From: HGM13233 sp900762805
Lineage (GTDB): Bacteria; Bacillota; Clostridia; Oscillospirales; Ruminococcaceae
Length of the DNA: 64,000 bases
Direction of reading: 5' to 3'
NCBI GenBank assembly: GCA_937993755.1
Contig: CALKMA010000017.1
Coordinates: 40,863 to 104,862 of the forward strand
Below the pieces are notes generated by a model, which saw only the letters and a list, made by a program, of their open reading frames with translations, was not told the origin of the DNA and ran no database searches. The position numbers and the translations under genes are program-made. This document shows, in pieces, positions 7,940-16,801 of the stretch. Positions within the stretch are counted from its first letter, which is position 1; every line of letters starts with the position of its first letter.

Positions 7940-8784
7940 TGAACAAACGAAAAGTAAAGCAGGGAGCAGGTCTGACCGTTCTCAACCTGTTCTTTATCGT
8001 TATCTGCTTTGTGACCCTGATCCCTATCCTGTATGCCTTGAGCGTGTCCTTCAGCGGCTCCAACGGTCTGTTAAGCTCAGACTTCTCCTTTATTCCCAAG
8101 GATTTTACCCTGAGCAACTACCGGGAGGTCCTGTTCGGAGAGAATATCACGGTGTGGTTTCGCAACACCGTGTTCCTCGCCTTGGCGACGGTGATCTTTT
8201 CTCTGACGGCTGCCGTGCCCGCCGCATATTGCTTTTCCCGGCGGCGGTTCCCCGGACGGAAAACGATTCTCAAGTGTCTGGTGCTGCTCAATTCCTTCCC
8301 GGCAATTCTGTCGATGTTCGCTATCTACCGGCTGCTGCGGCCGATGGGGCTGATCAACACCAGGGCCGGCTTGATCCTGGTGTATACCGGCACAATGGCG
8401 GTGTTCAGCCTGTGGAACACCAAGGGCTATTTCGACACGATCCCCACGGAAATCGAAGAGGCGGCGCGGATAGACGGCGCCAGTGACCTGCAGGTTGTGG
8501 TGAAAATCGTGATGCCCCTGGCAAAGCCCAGCATCATTACCACTGCCCTGCAGGTGCTGATCTACGTCTGGAACGAGTACATCTACGCCACCACCTTCCT
8601 CACCGGTGAAAGCAAATATACGCTGGCCGCCGGCCTGAATTCCCTGCAGGCAACGGAGATGACAGGCTCCTGGCCGGTATTCGCGGCGGCCTCCATTACC
8701 GTATCCATTCCGGTGCTGATCATCTTTTTCCTGTGCCAGAAGTACATGACCTCCGGGCTGACGGCGGGAGGGGTGAAGGGATGA
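7939..8784 (+). CDS. Maltodextrin-type ABC transporter permease (MalG-like)
   Basis: Second permease of the importer, 281 aa, about six helices, with the EAA motif EIEEAARIDGASDLQVVVKI followed by VMPLAKP. The ATG overlaps the last codons of the MalF-like gene, and its own stop overlaps the start of the GH13 gene by four bases (ATGA), so importer and enzyme are made as one operon. No ATP-binding subunit is encoded nearby; Bacillota often use a shared MsmK-type ATPase encoded elsewhere. Confidence 0.93.
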   Translation: MNKRKVKQGAGLTVLNLFFIVICFVTLIPILYALSVSFSGSNGLLSSDFSFIPKDFTLSNYREVLFGENITVWFRNTVFLALATVIFSLTAAVPAAYCFSRRRFPGRKTILKCLVLLNSFPAILSMFAIYRLLRPMGLINTRAGLILVYTGTMAVFSLWNTKGYFDTIPTEIEEAARIDGASDLQVVVKIVMPLAKPSIITTALQVLIYVWNEYIYATTFLTGESKYTLAAGLNSLQATEMTGSWPVFAAASITVSIPVLIIFFLCQKYMTSGLTAGGVKG

Positions 8785-10505
8785 AGCTGGACGCGATTCT
8801 GCATATCCCCATGTCGGAATACTGCCACGGATTGGACGAAACCCACATTGTCTACCGGCTGCGCAGCGCCAGGGGCGATCTGAAGAAAGTGACACTCTAT
8901 TACGGCGATACCGCCTGCCGGGTGACACCTATTATTTTTACACCTGTCCCGATGGAGCGCGTTGCCGGCGACCTTCTGCATGATTACTGGCAGGCGGTTG
9001 TGGACAGTCCCTACGATCGGGTCTATTACTACTTTGAGTTGGATGACGGCGCAAGGACCAAGCTGTATTACGGTGACATTTTCACCGACCATCTGGTGGA
9101 CGACCGTTCCCAGTATTTTAAGCTGCCCTTTAACCACCGGGCGGATATTGTGCGGGTGCCCGACTGGGTGTACGATGCGGTGGTCTACAACATCTTCCCT
9201 GACAGCTTTGCGACTTCCCGCCGGTACATATCCGGCGTTCCAACGCAAACAGACTACCGGGGGCAGGTCGTCAGAGGCAGGCTCGGAGGAACCCTTCAGG
9301 GGATCACGGAGAATGTGGATTACCTGAAGGACTTAGGGGTCAACTGCGTGTATATCAACCCCATCTTCGCAGCGGGTGAATATCACAAATACGATCTGCT
9401 GGACTACTTCCATGTTGACCCCTGCTTCGGCGGCGACGAGGCCTTCCGGGAATTGGTGGACACGCTTCACGCGAACGGTATCCGCATTATCATTGACGGT
9501 GTATTCAACCACTGCAGCTGGAACTTTTTTGCCTTTGACGATGTGATAAAGCATCAGGAAGTGTCCGGATACCGGGACTGGTTCTACCGATTGGAATTTC
9601 CGGTGGCGCGTCCCCGAACACCTGAGGAATATCCACCATACGCCTGCTTCGCCTACGAGCGTATGATGCCAAAGCTCAACACCGCGAACCCGGAGGTGCA
9701 GGATTACTTCTGCCGCGTCGGGCGCTATTGGATAGAGGAATTCGGTATCGACGGCTGGCGGCTGGATGTGGCCAGCGAGATCAACGACGGCTTTTGGCGG
9801 GCCTTCCGCAGCGCTGTTAAGGAAATAAACCCGCAGGCCCTGCTGATTGGGGAAGTCTGGGAGAGCGCCAACCATTGGCTGAATGGGGACATGTTCGATT
9901 CCACGATGAATTATGATTTCCGCAAGCACTGCCGGCTGTTTTTTGCCGAGGAGGCCATCGACGCGGCGGATTTTGCGGGCCGTGTTACCAATATGCTGAT
10001 GCGCTACCGGGTGCAGACAGCTCCTGCCCAGCTTAATCTGTTGGACAGCCATGATGTGAGCAGATTTCTTTCCCTGTGCGGCGGAGACGCCGACAAGTAT
10101 AAGCTGGCGTTCCTGTTCATGATGAGCTTTGTAGGTATGCCTACGGTGTTTTACGGCGACGAGCTGGGCATCCGGGGTGTCCGGGAAGAAGAGTACCGCC
10201 ATCCAATGCCCTGGGATTGCGGCGACACACAGCTTTTTGAATTCTTCAGGAAAGCTATCGCCATGCGTCATGAGCTTGCGGCCTTACGACGGGGCAGCTT
10301 CAAAATGGTATCCGCGGAGCGGGGAAGCGGCATGATCGTTTTTACGAGAAGGCTGAACAGCCAACTGGTCACTGTCTGTATCAACTGCGGGAAGGGGAAT
10401 GCACAGCTGCCGAAGATTGACGGCTTGCCTTATTGGGTGAATGGACTTGAGGGAGACCGGCTTCTCAGGCATGGCTTTGCAATATTTGTTGACGAAACCT
10501 GCTGA
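8781..10505 (+). CDS. GH13 alpha-glucan hydrolase (neopullulanase/cyclomaltodextrinase type)
   Basis: An intracellular alpha-amylase-family enzyme of 574 aa without a signal peptide. It likely hydrolyses imported maltodextrins or cyclodextrins. An N-terminal beta-domain (about 1-120, KVTLYYGDTACR and YYYFELDDGARTKLYYGD) resembles CBM34 of neopullulanases. The barrel has the four GH13 regions: IIIDGVFNHC, DGWRLDVASE with the Asp nucleophile near residue 329, LIGEVWE with the acid/base Glu near 358, and LLDSHDVSRF with the third Asp near 424. The start at 8781 is chosen because the family N-terminus begins at MKLDAIL and overlaps the permease stop (ATGA). The cytoplasmic location fits uptake of oligosaccharides by the preceding importer. 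Confidence 0.92.
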   Translation: MKLDAILHIPMSEYCHGLDETHIVYRLRSARGDLKKVTLYYGDTACRVTPIIFTPVPMERVAGDLLHDYWQAVVDSPYDRVYYYFELDDGARTKLYYGDIFTDHLVDDRSQYFKLPFNHRADIVRVPDWVYDAVVYNIFPDSFATSRRYISGVPTQTDYRGQVVRGRLGGTLQGITENVDYLKDLGVNCVYINPIFAAGEYHKYDLLDYFHVDPCFGGDEAFRELVDTLHANGIRIIIDGVFNHCSWNFFAFDDVIKHQEVSGYRDWFYRLEFPVARPRTPEEYPPYACFAYERMMPKLNTANPEVQDYFCRVGRYWIEEFGIDGWRLDVASEINDGFWRAFRSAVKEINPQALLIGEVWESANHWLNGDMFDSTMNYDFRKHCRLFFAEEAIDAADFAGRVTNMLMRYRVQTAPAQLNLLDSHDVSRFLSLCGGDADKYKLAFLFMMSFVGMPTVFYGDELGIRGVREEEYRHPMPWDCGDTQLFEFFRKAIAMRHELAALRRGSFKMVSAERGSGMIVFTRRLNSQLVTVCINCGKGNAQLPKIDGLPYWVNGLEGDRLLRHGFAIFVDETC

Positions 10506-10517
10506 ATGATTTATAGT
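10489..10517 (+). promoter_or_regulatory. Possible promoter of the LacI regulator gene
   Basis: TTGACG at 10489-10494, a 17-base spacer and TATAGT at 10512-10517, lying over the 3' end of the GH13 gene. It would allow the regulator to be expressed apart from the operon. Confidence 0.5.
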
Positions 10518-10546
10518 TGGATTATTCTGCAAAGGGAGGCTTTGCC

Positions 10547-11572
10547 ATGGGCGTGACGATAAAGGATATTGCCAAGGCTGCGGGGACCTCCGTTTCCACG
10601 GTATCCAAGGTGATTAACGGTCACTATAGTATTTCAGAAGAGACGGCGGACCGGGTGCGGAAAGTGATCAAGGAGCTTAATTACTATCCAAGCGCCAGCG
10701 CACAGAGCATGGCCAAGGGCGCCACAAGAATCGTGGCGGTGCTGACCAGCCTGGATCCGGACACTGCTTTCCAGAACCCCCATATGTTTGAAATCATTGC
10801 AGGGCTGGAGGAGACGATCAGATCAAAGGGCTATCGGCTCCATCTTCGCGGCGTGGATGCAACGAATGTGTATGATGTGGCAGAAGAGATAATATCTCGC
10901 CGGAGTGCGGATGCCTTAGCGATCCATGTATCAGTTATGACACATCCGTTGGCCGGGCTGCTGACCAAATTGCGATTTCCCCACATAGTCCTGGGAATGC
11001 CGAATTTTGAGAGCCAGACCTGCTGGATAGACAATAACAATGTATACTCCGGCACAATTGCGGCGTCATATCTGTTGTCGCAGGGCTACAGGAAGATAGC
11101 TTTTATTGGCGGCCAGTATTATGACCTTGGTTCATCGCTTCGGCTTCAGGGAGTAAAGCAGGAGCTGCAGAATGCAGGCTTTGCGCTGGAGAATCAATAT
11201 ATCTGGCTGGGGGATTCCACCAGAGCGGATGGCTTTCGGATGACGGCCAAGCTGTTGGATCAGAAGCCCCTTGCCGACGCAATCATCTGCGCCAACAACT
11301 ATATTGCAATGGGGTGTGTTGATGCTCTGCTGAAAAAAGGAATGAGGATCCCGGCGGATATCGGCGTCATAGCCTTTGATGATTATCCGTTTTCGCGGAT
11401 CATCGAGCCGCAGCTTACAGTGGTGGACATCAATGTTCGGGATATGGGAAATCAGGCAGGCAAGTTTCTGATCGATATTATAAAGCATCCCAATATGCAG
11501 GTGCAAACGTGCATAACGACCTCAAATATCATGGAGCGTTATTCTACCCTTCACGCCGGGCAAGGCCGGTGA
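10547..11572 (+). CDS. LacI-family transcriptional regulator
   Basis: A sugar-responsive DNA-binding regulator of 341 aa. The N-terminal helix-turn-helix is typical: TIKDIAKAAGTSVSTVSKVI, then the hinge helix YYPSASAQSMA. A periplasmic-binding-protein-like effector domain follows (IAFIGGQYYD, IGVIAFDDYPFS). ATG 10547 is preferred over an upstream frame start because it puts the HTH at residues 3-22 and has AAAGGGAGG 8 bases upstream. Its position at the end of the CBM26-importer-GH13 cluster makes it the likely repressor of that cluster. Confidence 0.93.
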   Translation: MGVTIKDIAKAAGTSVSTVSKVINGHYSISEETADRVRKVIKELNYYPSASAQSMAKGATRIVAVLTSLDPDTAFQNPHMFEIIAGLEETIRSKGYRLHLRGVDATNVYDVAEEIISRRSADALAIHVSVMTHPLAGLLTKLRFPHIVLGMPNFESQTCWIDNNNVYSGTIAASYLLSQGYRKIAFIGGQYYDLGSSLRLQGVKQELQNAGFALENQYIWLGDSTRADGFRMTAKLLDQKPLADAIICANNYIAMGCVDALLKKGMRIPADIGVIAFDDYPFSRIIEPQLTVVDINVRDMGNQAGKFLIDIIKHPNMQVQTCITTSNIMERYSTLHAGQGR

Positions 11573-11896
11573 TGCGATCCGCTGCACGAAAGGAGTCCTC
11601 CTGAGCGCTGCGATGACACGGCGTTTCCCGCTGATTTCATGGGGCACGAAAGCGCCGGAGCGCCCCGCATATCTCGCCGAAAAACCGGCGCCGAGCAGAG
11701 CGTCATGATGTACGATGCGATAGACCGGAAAAAAGCAGGCATACGCTTTTTATGGGCGTATGCCTGCTTGCTTCTTTCATGAAAAGCAAACGGCCGTGTG
11801 CGGGCTGTCCGCCTATGCCTTCTGCGGCGTTGTACTCTTATAAAACAAATGCGGCAGGAGGCAGCTCCCGCGCCGCAGCACGAAAGCATCGACATG
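11573..11896. other. Intergenic region between convergent genes
   Basis: No gene recognised. It contains the strong terminator at 11733-11769 between the LacI gene (plus strand) and the XRE gene (minus strand). Confidence 0.6.
11733..11769. terminator. Bidirectional Rho-independent terminator
   Basis: A perfect 14-bp stem (11733-11746 with 11756-11769). A-rich sequence lies on the left and CTTCTTTC on the right, placed between two convergent genes. Confidence 0.8.
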
Positions 11897-12328
11897 TCAG
11901 TCTTTATCTATACTTTCCTCTATGACTAGTGGGGTGTCTGTTGTTTTGAAGGACTTGGGCGAAAAGCTGAAAACCTGCGCGAGGATAATGAGCAGAATAT
12001 ATACAGCAATCACGCTGCCCACGATAAAAGCAAGCACTTTCCATACTCTTTTCACCCGCCAGTTTTTAACGGCCAGCTGCTCATTGATCCGGGAAAGCTG
12101 TTCGGCCAGGGCATCCGGCTTTTCTTCGGCCTCGATTTTGGAACCGAGGAGTTGACTTACCGGCACCTCTAAAGCCTCGGCCAGCCTTATAAGCAGCTCC
12201 GAGTCGGGGACAGACAGCCCTTTCTCCCATTTTGAAACAGTCTGCCTTACAACATTAAGCCGCGCAGCCAGCTCCTCCTGCGTGATCCCTTTTTGCTTGC
12301 GAAGTGCTTTTAAGTTTTCCTGGAACAT
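11897..12328 (-). CDS. XRE-family regulator with a transmembrane helix
   Basis: A 143-residue protein with an N-terminal Cro/CI-type helix-turn-helix (about 7-60: KGITQEELAARLNVVRQTVS, KWEKGLSVPDSELLIRLAEAL), a charged linker (65-95) and one hydrophobic segment (VLAFIVGSVIAVYILLIILA). Membrane-linked XRE regulators of this kind are common in Clostridia, and their targets are often adjacent transporter genes, but no such partner is present here. The ATG has AAAGGAGGA upstream and a likely promoter at 12354-12383. Confidence 0.88.
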   Translation of the reverse strand: MFQENLKALRKQKGITQEELAARLNVVRQTVSKWEKGLSVPDSELLIRLAEALEVPVSQLLGSKIEAEEKPDALAEQLSRINEQLAVKNWRVKRVWKVLAFIVGSVIAVYILLIILAQVFSFSPKSFKTTDTPLVIEESIDKD

Positions 12329-12353
12329 AATTCGGTCCTCCTTTGCATTCTTA

Positions 12354-12383
12354 ATTATAGTGCAGGAAGCAGCGTTTCCTCAA
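12354..12383 (-). promoter_or_regulatory. Promoter of the XRE gene
   Basis: Reading on the minus strand: TTGAGG (12383-12378), an 18-base spacer and TATAAT (12359-12354), about 25 bases before the start codon at 12328. Confidence 0.6.
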
Positions 12384-12847
12384 GCAACGCATAATAACAT
12401 TGCCCCGACAGACACCTTTTTCAAGGATATTATAGCATGGGCTTGTGCCGTCATTTTTTCGGGAGGTCTGCCGTTTTTGCTGCTGTCGGCGGCCTCTGTG
12501 CCGAAATGATAGCAGAGCATGCCGCAGGAGTCCGTCCGGCGGCCATTCGGAGAATAGCCGCGGCCTTTTCTGACGGCGTGACCGGCAAGCCGCTCTATTT
12601 TGGCTTTATTCATATCGACCTTTCTGTTCCTTCTCCTTCTGTGGCTTTGCAATTCGCGGCCCTGCTTTTCACCGCCTCCGAAACAGAACGGCCGCCTGCT
12701 TTCTTTTGAAAGCCAGGCGGCTGTGTGTGTGGTATTCAATTCGACAAGCCGGAGCTGCGAAACGGCAGGCTCGGCGCTTTTCCGGTGTGCCGATATATTC
12801 TGTATCGTTAAAATGATCCATAAGCCTGTCGAACGGCGCTATAAATA
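12384..12847. other. Intergenic region, no confident gene
   Basis: A short minus-strand frame starting at 12613 (MNKAKIERLAGHAVRKGRGY) is possible but matches nothing I know and lacks a good ribosome binding site. A hairpin with stem 12691-12698/12714-12721 and an inner CTTTC/GAAAG pairing is present without a clear T-run. Confidence 0.4.
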
Positions 12848-12875
12848 TTGACAAGGAATATAAAATTATTATACA
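12848..12875 (+). promoter_or_regulatory. Promoter of the acyl kinase/IOR operon
   Basis: TTGACA at 12848-12853, a 16-base spacer and TATACA at 12870-12875 in an AT-rich setting. It lies about 160 bases before the first gene, leaving a long untranslated leader. Confidence 0.7.
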
Positions 12876-12930
12876 ATTAATACAAATCATAATCCGACAT
12901 CATACAAATATTACGACCCCTGGAGGTGAA

Positions 12931-13000
12931 GATCAAGCCAAGACGCACGCATTCTAACAGCTTAGGCAGCAATGCGGAAAAGACGCGGCTTGATGCCGCG
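12931..13000 (+). promoter_or_regulatory. Candidate structured leader RNA with alternative helices
   Basis: The leader can form three nested perfect helices: ATCAAGCC (12932-12939) with GGCTTGAT (12987-12994), CGCATT (12948-12953) with AATGCG (12971-12976), and CTAA (12954-12957) with TTAG (12962-12965). A competing hairpin, CGCGGC (12984-12989) with GCCGCG (12995-13000), uses the same bases as the outer helix. Mutually exclusive pairing of this kind is typical of cis-regulatory RNAs. I recognise no known riboswitch class, and no T-run follows, so control of translation would be more likely than termination. This rests on hand pairing only. Confidence 0.35.
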
Positions 13001-13034
13001 CCTTAAACCGTATTTAGTATTGTAGGAGGTGAAT

Positions 13035-14087
13035 ATGAGGATCTTAGTTATCAATCCGGGAGCAACATCGACGAAAATAGCCGTGTTCGACGGCGATAAG
13101 GAAGCAGCCAAAAAGACCATAGACCACGATGCGGGGGAGCTTGCGGGGTTCGACAGCGTTGTTGCGCAGAAGGGCTACCGGCTCAGCCTCGTCGAGGACG
13201 CGCTGCGGGAGCTGGGCTATTCGCCCGGTGATTTTGACGCGGTATGCTCCCGCGGCGGACTGCTCAGGCACATACCCAGCGGCACCTACAGGGTGACGGA
13301 CAGGGTGATAGCCGATGTGCTGGACCCGCCCTACGGGGAACACGCCTCAAACCTCGGCGTACTGCTGGCGAGGGAAATCGCAAACGAGGCCGGCATACCC
13401 GCCTTCTTCGTCGATCCGATAAGCGTGGACGAGATGGAGCCGACGGCCCGTATATCGGGCTTCAAGGGCATGGAGAGGGAGAGCTTTTTCCATGCTCTCA
13501 ACCAGAAGAGCATGGCGCGGCAGGCTGCCAGGGAGCTTGGAAGACCGTATGAGGAGCTGAATTTGGTCGTCTGCCACTTAGGCGGCGGCGTATCCACCGC
13601 GGCCCATAAGAAGGGCAGGGTGACGGATGTGTTCAACGTCAAGGACGATGGGGCGTTCTCGGCCGACCGAGGCGGCGCGCTGCCTGTAAACGCCGTGATA
13701 AACTACTGCTTTTCCGGCAGGACAAAGGCAGAGGTAAAGCGGACGCTGGGCGGCTCCGCCGGAATATATTCCTATCTCGGCACCAAGGATTTTCGCGAGG
13801 TGGAAAGGCGGGCCGCGGCGGGAGAGGGGGATTTTCCCCTGATATATGACGCCTTTGTTTACCAGCAGGCCAAGGACATAGGCGCAATGGCGGCGGCGCT
13901 TTCCATGGAGGTGGACGCCATCGTGCTGACCGGCGGCATGGCGAACAGTGCGAGGCTCTGTGAGAGTATAAAATCATATGTGGGCAGGATAGCCCCGGTG
14001 CTGGTGCTGCCAGGGGAGGCGGAGATGCGATCCCTTGCAGAAGGGGCGCTGCGGGTCCTCCGCGGCGAGCCTGCCAAGGAATACTGA
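13035..14087 (+). CDS. buk: Butyrate kinase family acyl kinase
   Basis: Phosphorylates ADP from an acyl phosphate, giving the carboxylic acid and ATP (acetokinase superfamily). Motifs: NPGATSTKIAVF in the N-terminal phosphate loop, the CHLGGGVSTAAH glycine loop, and VLTGGMANSARL near the C-terminus. Its 350 residues fit butyrate kinases. The start is ATG 13035, with TAGGAGGTG 4-12 bases upstream; an earlier GTG inside that site is less likely. The family is known to accept branched and aromatic acyl phosphates. Because the operon also carries IOR and an aminotransferase, the true substrate here may be an aryl- or branched-acyl phosphate rather than butyryl phosphate. Confidence 0.9.
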   Translation: MRILVINPGATSTKIAVFDGDKEAAKKTIDHDAGELAGFDSVVAQKGYRLSLVEDALRELGYSPGDFDAVCSRGGLLRHIPSGTYRVTDRVIADVLDPPYGEHASNLGVLLAREIANEAGIPAFFVDPISVDEMEPTARISGFKGMERESFFHALNQKSMARQAARELGRPYEELNLVVCHLGGGVSTAAHKKGRVTDVFNVKDDGAFSADRGGALPVNAVINYCFSGRTKAEVKRTLGGSAGIYSYLGTKDFREVERRAAAGEGDFPLIYDAFVYQQAKDIGAMAAALSMEVDAIVLTGGMANSARLCESIKSYVGRIAPVLVLPGEAEMRSLAEGALRVLRGEPAKEY

Positions 14088-14102
14088 TCAAGGAAGGATC
14101 AT

Positions 14103-14996
14103 ATGCTGCATACCATACATGAAATATTGGACAGGGCGGCGCGGAAGCACCGAACCGTGGCAGTGGCTGCGGCGGAGGATCGGGAGGTGCTCACTGCCGT
14201 GCTTGCGGCTAAAAGCAGAGGTGTGGCGGATTCCATACTCACTGGCGGCGCTGAAAAAATCGCAAGCCTCATAACGGAGCTTGGGGGCGATCCGTCGGAT
14301 TTTGAGATCATACAGGCGGACGGCGACGCGGACTGCGCCTATAAGGCCGTGGAGCTGGTGCGCGGCGGCCGGGCGGACTGCCTGATGAAAGGGCTGCTGT
14401 CAACCGCCGATATGATGCGAGCGGTGATCGACCGCGAGACCGGCATACGCACCGAAAAGCTGCTGAGCCACGCGATGCTCTACGAGATACCCGGCTACCC
14501 CAAGCTGCTGCTCAACACCGACGGCGGCATAAACACCGCCCCGAACGCGGAGCAGAAGGCGCAGATACTGGAAAACGCCGCCATGCTCCTGAGGAAGCTT
14601 GGGTATGAAAAAATATACGCCTCCTGCATATGCGGCGCGGAAAAGGTCAGCCATAAGATACCCGCTACTGTGGACGCATATGCTTTGGCGGAGATGAGGG
14701 ACAGGTGGGAGCCGTACAACATGACCGTGATAGGCCCCGTGGGGCTCGACCTGGCCATAAGCCGTGAAGCCTGCGCCCATAAGAGCTATGAGGCGGAGGG
14801 CGCGGGCGAGGCTGACATCATACTTGTTCCGACTTATGAGGTTGGCAACGGCATAGGCAAGGCCCTCACCTACTTTGCAAACGCCAAAAGCGCCGGCGTG
14901 GTAGTGGGCGCGAGGGTGCCCATTGTGCTGGTGTCCAGAGCGGACGACGCGGAGACAAAGCTCGCGTCCATAGCGCTGGGCTGCATATGCGGATAA
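14103..14996 (+). CDS. ptb: Phosphate butyryltransferase family enzyme
   Basis: Converts an acyl-CoA and phosphate to the acyl phosphate and CoA, supplying the kinase encoded just upstream. It is a 297-residue protein of the phosphate acetyl/butyryltransferase family, with the conserved substrate-handling region NTDGGINTAPNAEQKAQIL and the C-terminal GVVVGARVPIVLVSRADDA. AAGGAAGG lies 5 bases before ATG 14103, and the gap from buk is 15 bases. As in other ptb-buk pairs the two proteins work in series, here in the order buk-ptb. Isoleucine is mostly ATA, as in the rest of this operon. Confidence 0.92.
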   Translation: MLHTIHEILDRAARKHRTVAVAAAEDREVLTAVLAAKSRGVADSILTGGAEKIASLITELGGDPSDFEIIQADGDADCAYKAVELVRGGRADCLMKGLLSTADMMRAVIDRETGIRTEKLLSHAMLYEIPGYPKLLLNTDGGINTAPNAEQKAQILENAAMLLRKLGYEKIYASCICGAEKVSHKIPATVDAYALAEMRDRWEPYNMTVIGPVGLDLAISREACAHKSYEAEGAGEADIILVPTYEVGNGIGKALTYFANAKSAGVVVGARVPIVLVSRADDAETKLASIALGCICG

Positions 14997-15049
14997 GATA
15001 CATACATATGTGTATCTAATAAAAAATGTGATGAGAGGAGGCATATCGC

Positions 15050-16792
15050 ATGAAACAACTTATGACAGGAAACGAAGCGGCGGCCCGCGGCGCGTATGAG
15101 GGCGGCCTTGTGGTAGGCTCGGCCTACCCCGGCACACCAAGCACCGAAATATTCGAAAACCTGCCGCAGTATAAGGAAAAGCTCTACTGCGAGTGGGCGC
15201 CCAACGAAAAGGTGGCCGCCGAGGTGGCCTACGGTGCGTCCATTGCCGGGGTGCGCTCGCTTTGCGCCATGAAGCATGTGGGCGTAAACGTGGCGGCGGA
15301 CCTCATATTCACCGCGGCCTACAACGGCGTCAGCGGCGGCTTTGTGATAGTATCCGCTGACGACCCGGACATGCATTCTTCCCAGAACGAGCAGGACAAC
15401 CGCTATTACGCAAAGGCGGCGAAGCTGCCCATGATCGAGCCCTCGGACAGCCAGGAGTGCAAGGACTACATGAAGGAGGCCTTTGCGCTTTCGGAGCGGT
15501 TCAAGCTGCCGGTGCTGTTCAGGATGACCACACGGGTATGCCACAGCAAGAGCCTTGTGGAGACGGGGGAGAGGGAGGAAGGCCCCGCCCTTGCGTACAG
15601 GCGGGACGTGCAGAACGTATGCACCCCCGCACAGGCAAAGAGGAACCATCCGGTGCTGGAGCAGAAGCTGAAGGACATAGAGGAATACGGCAGCACCTGC
15701 GGGCTGAACAGGCTTGAGATGGCAGGCAGCAAGGTGGGCGTCATTACCGCATCCATAGCCTACCAGTATGCAAAGGAGGCGTTCCCGGAGGATACGTCTT
15801 TCCTGAAGCTGGGGCTTACCTTCCCGCTGCCCCTGAAGCTTATACGGGACTTTGCGTCCAAGGTGGAAAAGCTGTATGTCGTCGAGGAGCTGGAGCCGTT
15901 CATGGAGGAGCAGATAAGGGCTGCCGGCATACCCTGCACCGGTAAGGAGCTGATATCCAACATGTACGAGCTGAACCCGGAGCGGCTGCGTACAATGGTT
16001 TTCGGCACAGAGCCTGAAACAAAGGCGCTGCCGGTAAAGGCGGTGCCGCGTCCTCCGGCCCTCTGTCCCGGCTGCCCGCACCGCGGCTTCTTCTATGTGA
16101 TGGGCAAGCGGAAGGACTTTGTGATATGCGGCGATATAGGCTGCTATACTTTGGGATGCGCACCCCCTCTGAACGCCATGGATACCGTAATATGCATGGG
16201 CGGCGGATTTTCCGTGGCCATGGGCATGTCAAAGGCGTTTGAAATGACAAAGCAGACCGGCAAAAAGGTGTTCGGCGTGGTTGGGGACTCGACCTTCTTC
16301 CACAGCGGCATAACCGGCGCCATAGACATACTCTACAACAAGGGCAGGGTGATCCCCTGCGTGCTGGATAATTCCGTGACCGGCATGACGGGACAGCAGG
16401 ACAACCCCGGCAGCGGCGAGACGCTTATGGGCGAGCCCACCTTGCGCATCCTGCCGGAGAGCATACTCAAAGCCTGCGGCTATGAGAACATCATCATCGT
16501 AGATCCGAGGGACTTGAAGGCCATGCAGAAGGCAGTGGACGACGCGCTCGCGAGCGAGGTTCCGGCGGCCATCATCACCCGGCGGCCATGTCTGCTCATA
16601 AAGAAAATAAAGCACGAGATACGTGAGTGCGTGGTAGACCGGGATAAGTGCCGGAGTTGCCGGATGTGCCTGAAGGTGGGCTGCCCCGCGGTGTTCTTTA
16701 AGGAGGGCAAGTCCAGCATAGACCGGACCCTCTGTGTGGGCTGCGACGTGTGCGGTCAGGTCTGCCCATTCGGAGCCATAAAAAGGATATAG
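15050..16792 (+). CDS. iorA: Indolepyruvate:ferredoxin oxidoreductase, alpha subunit
   Basis: Catalytic subunit that oxidatively decarboxylates aryl (or branched) 2-oxoacids to the acyl-CoA and passes electrons to ferredoxin. The N-terminal third is the pyrimidine-binding domain (MTGNEAAARGAYEGG, YPGTPSTEI). The thiamine-diphosphate domain lies at about 335-500 (CPGCPHRG, GDIGCYTLG, DNSVTGMTGQQ). The C-terminus carries two 4Fe-4S motifs, CRSCRMCLKVGCP and CVGCDVCGQVCP. The 580 residues match IorA. It is followed by iorB at 9 bases. An aminotransferase downstream and ptb-buk upstream place it in an oxidative amino acid fermentation route. Confidence 0.93.
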   Translation: MKQLMTGNEAAARGAYEGGLVVGSAYPGTPSTEIFENLPQYKEKLYCEWAPNEKVAAEVAYGASIAGVRSLCAMKHVGVNVAADLIFTAAYNGVSGGFVIVSADDPDMHSSQNEQDNRYYAKAAKLPMIEPSDSQECKDYMKEAFALSERFKLPVLFRMTTRVCHSKSLVETGEREEGPALAYRRDVQNVCTPAQAKRNHPVLEQKLKDIEEYGSTCGLNRLEMAGSKVGVITASIAYQYAKEAFPEDTSFLKLGLTFPLPLKLIRDFASKVEKLYVVEELEPFMEEQIRAAGIPCTGKELISNMYELNPERLRTMVFGTEPETKALPVKAVPRPPALCPGCPHRGFFYVMGKRKDFVICGDIGCYTLGCAPPLNAMDTVICMGGGFSVAMGMSKAFEMTKQTGKKVFGVVGDSTFFHSGITGAIDILYNKGRVIPCVLDNSVTGMTGQQDNPGSGETLMGEPTLRILPESILKACGYENIIIVDPRDLKAMQKAVDDALASEVPAAIITRRPCLLIKKIKHEIRECVVDRDKCRSCRMCLKVGCPAVFFKEGKSSIDRTLCVGCDVCGQVCPFGAIKRI

Positions 16793-16801
16793 GTGAAAGC
16801 C

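Noticed and set aside
12876..13034. T-box riboswitch before the IOR operon
   Set aside because: No AGGGTGGNACCGCG antiterminator motif and no terminator with a T-run; kept only as a candidate leader structure.
13035..14996. Simple assignment to butyrate formation
   Set aside because: No crotonase, butyryl-CoA dehydrogenase or thiolase genes are near; IOR and an aminotransferase share the operon, so an amino-acid-derived acyl group fits better, though not proven.
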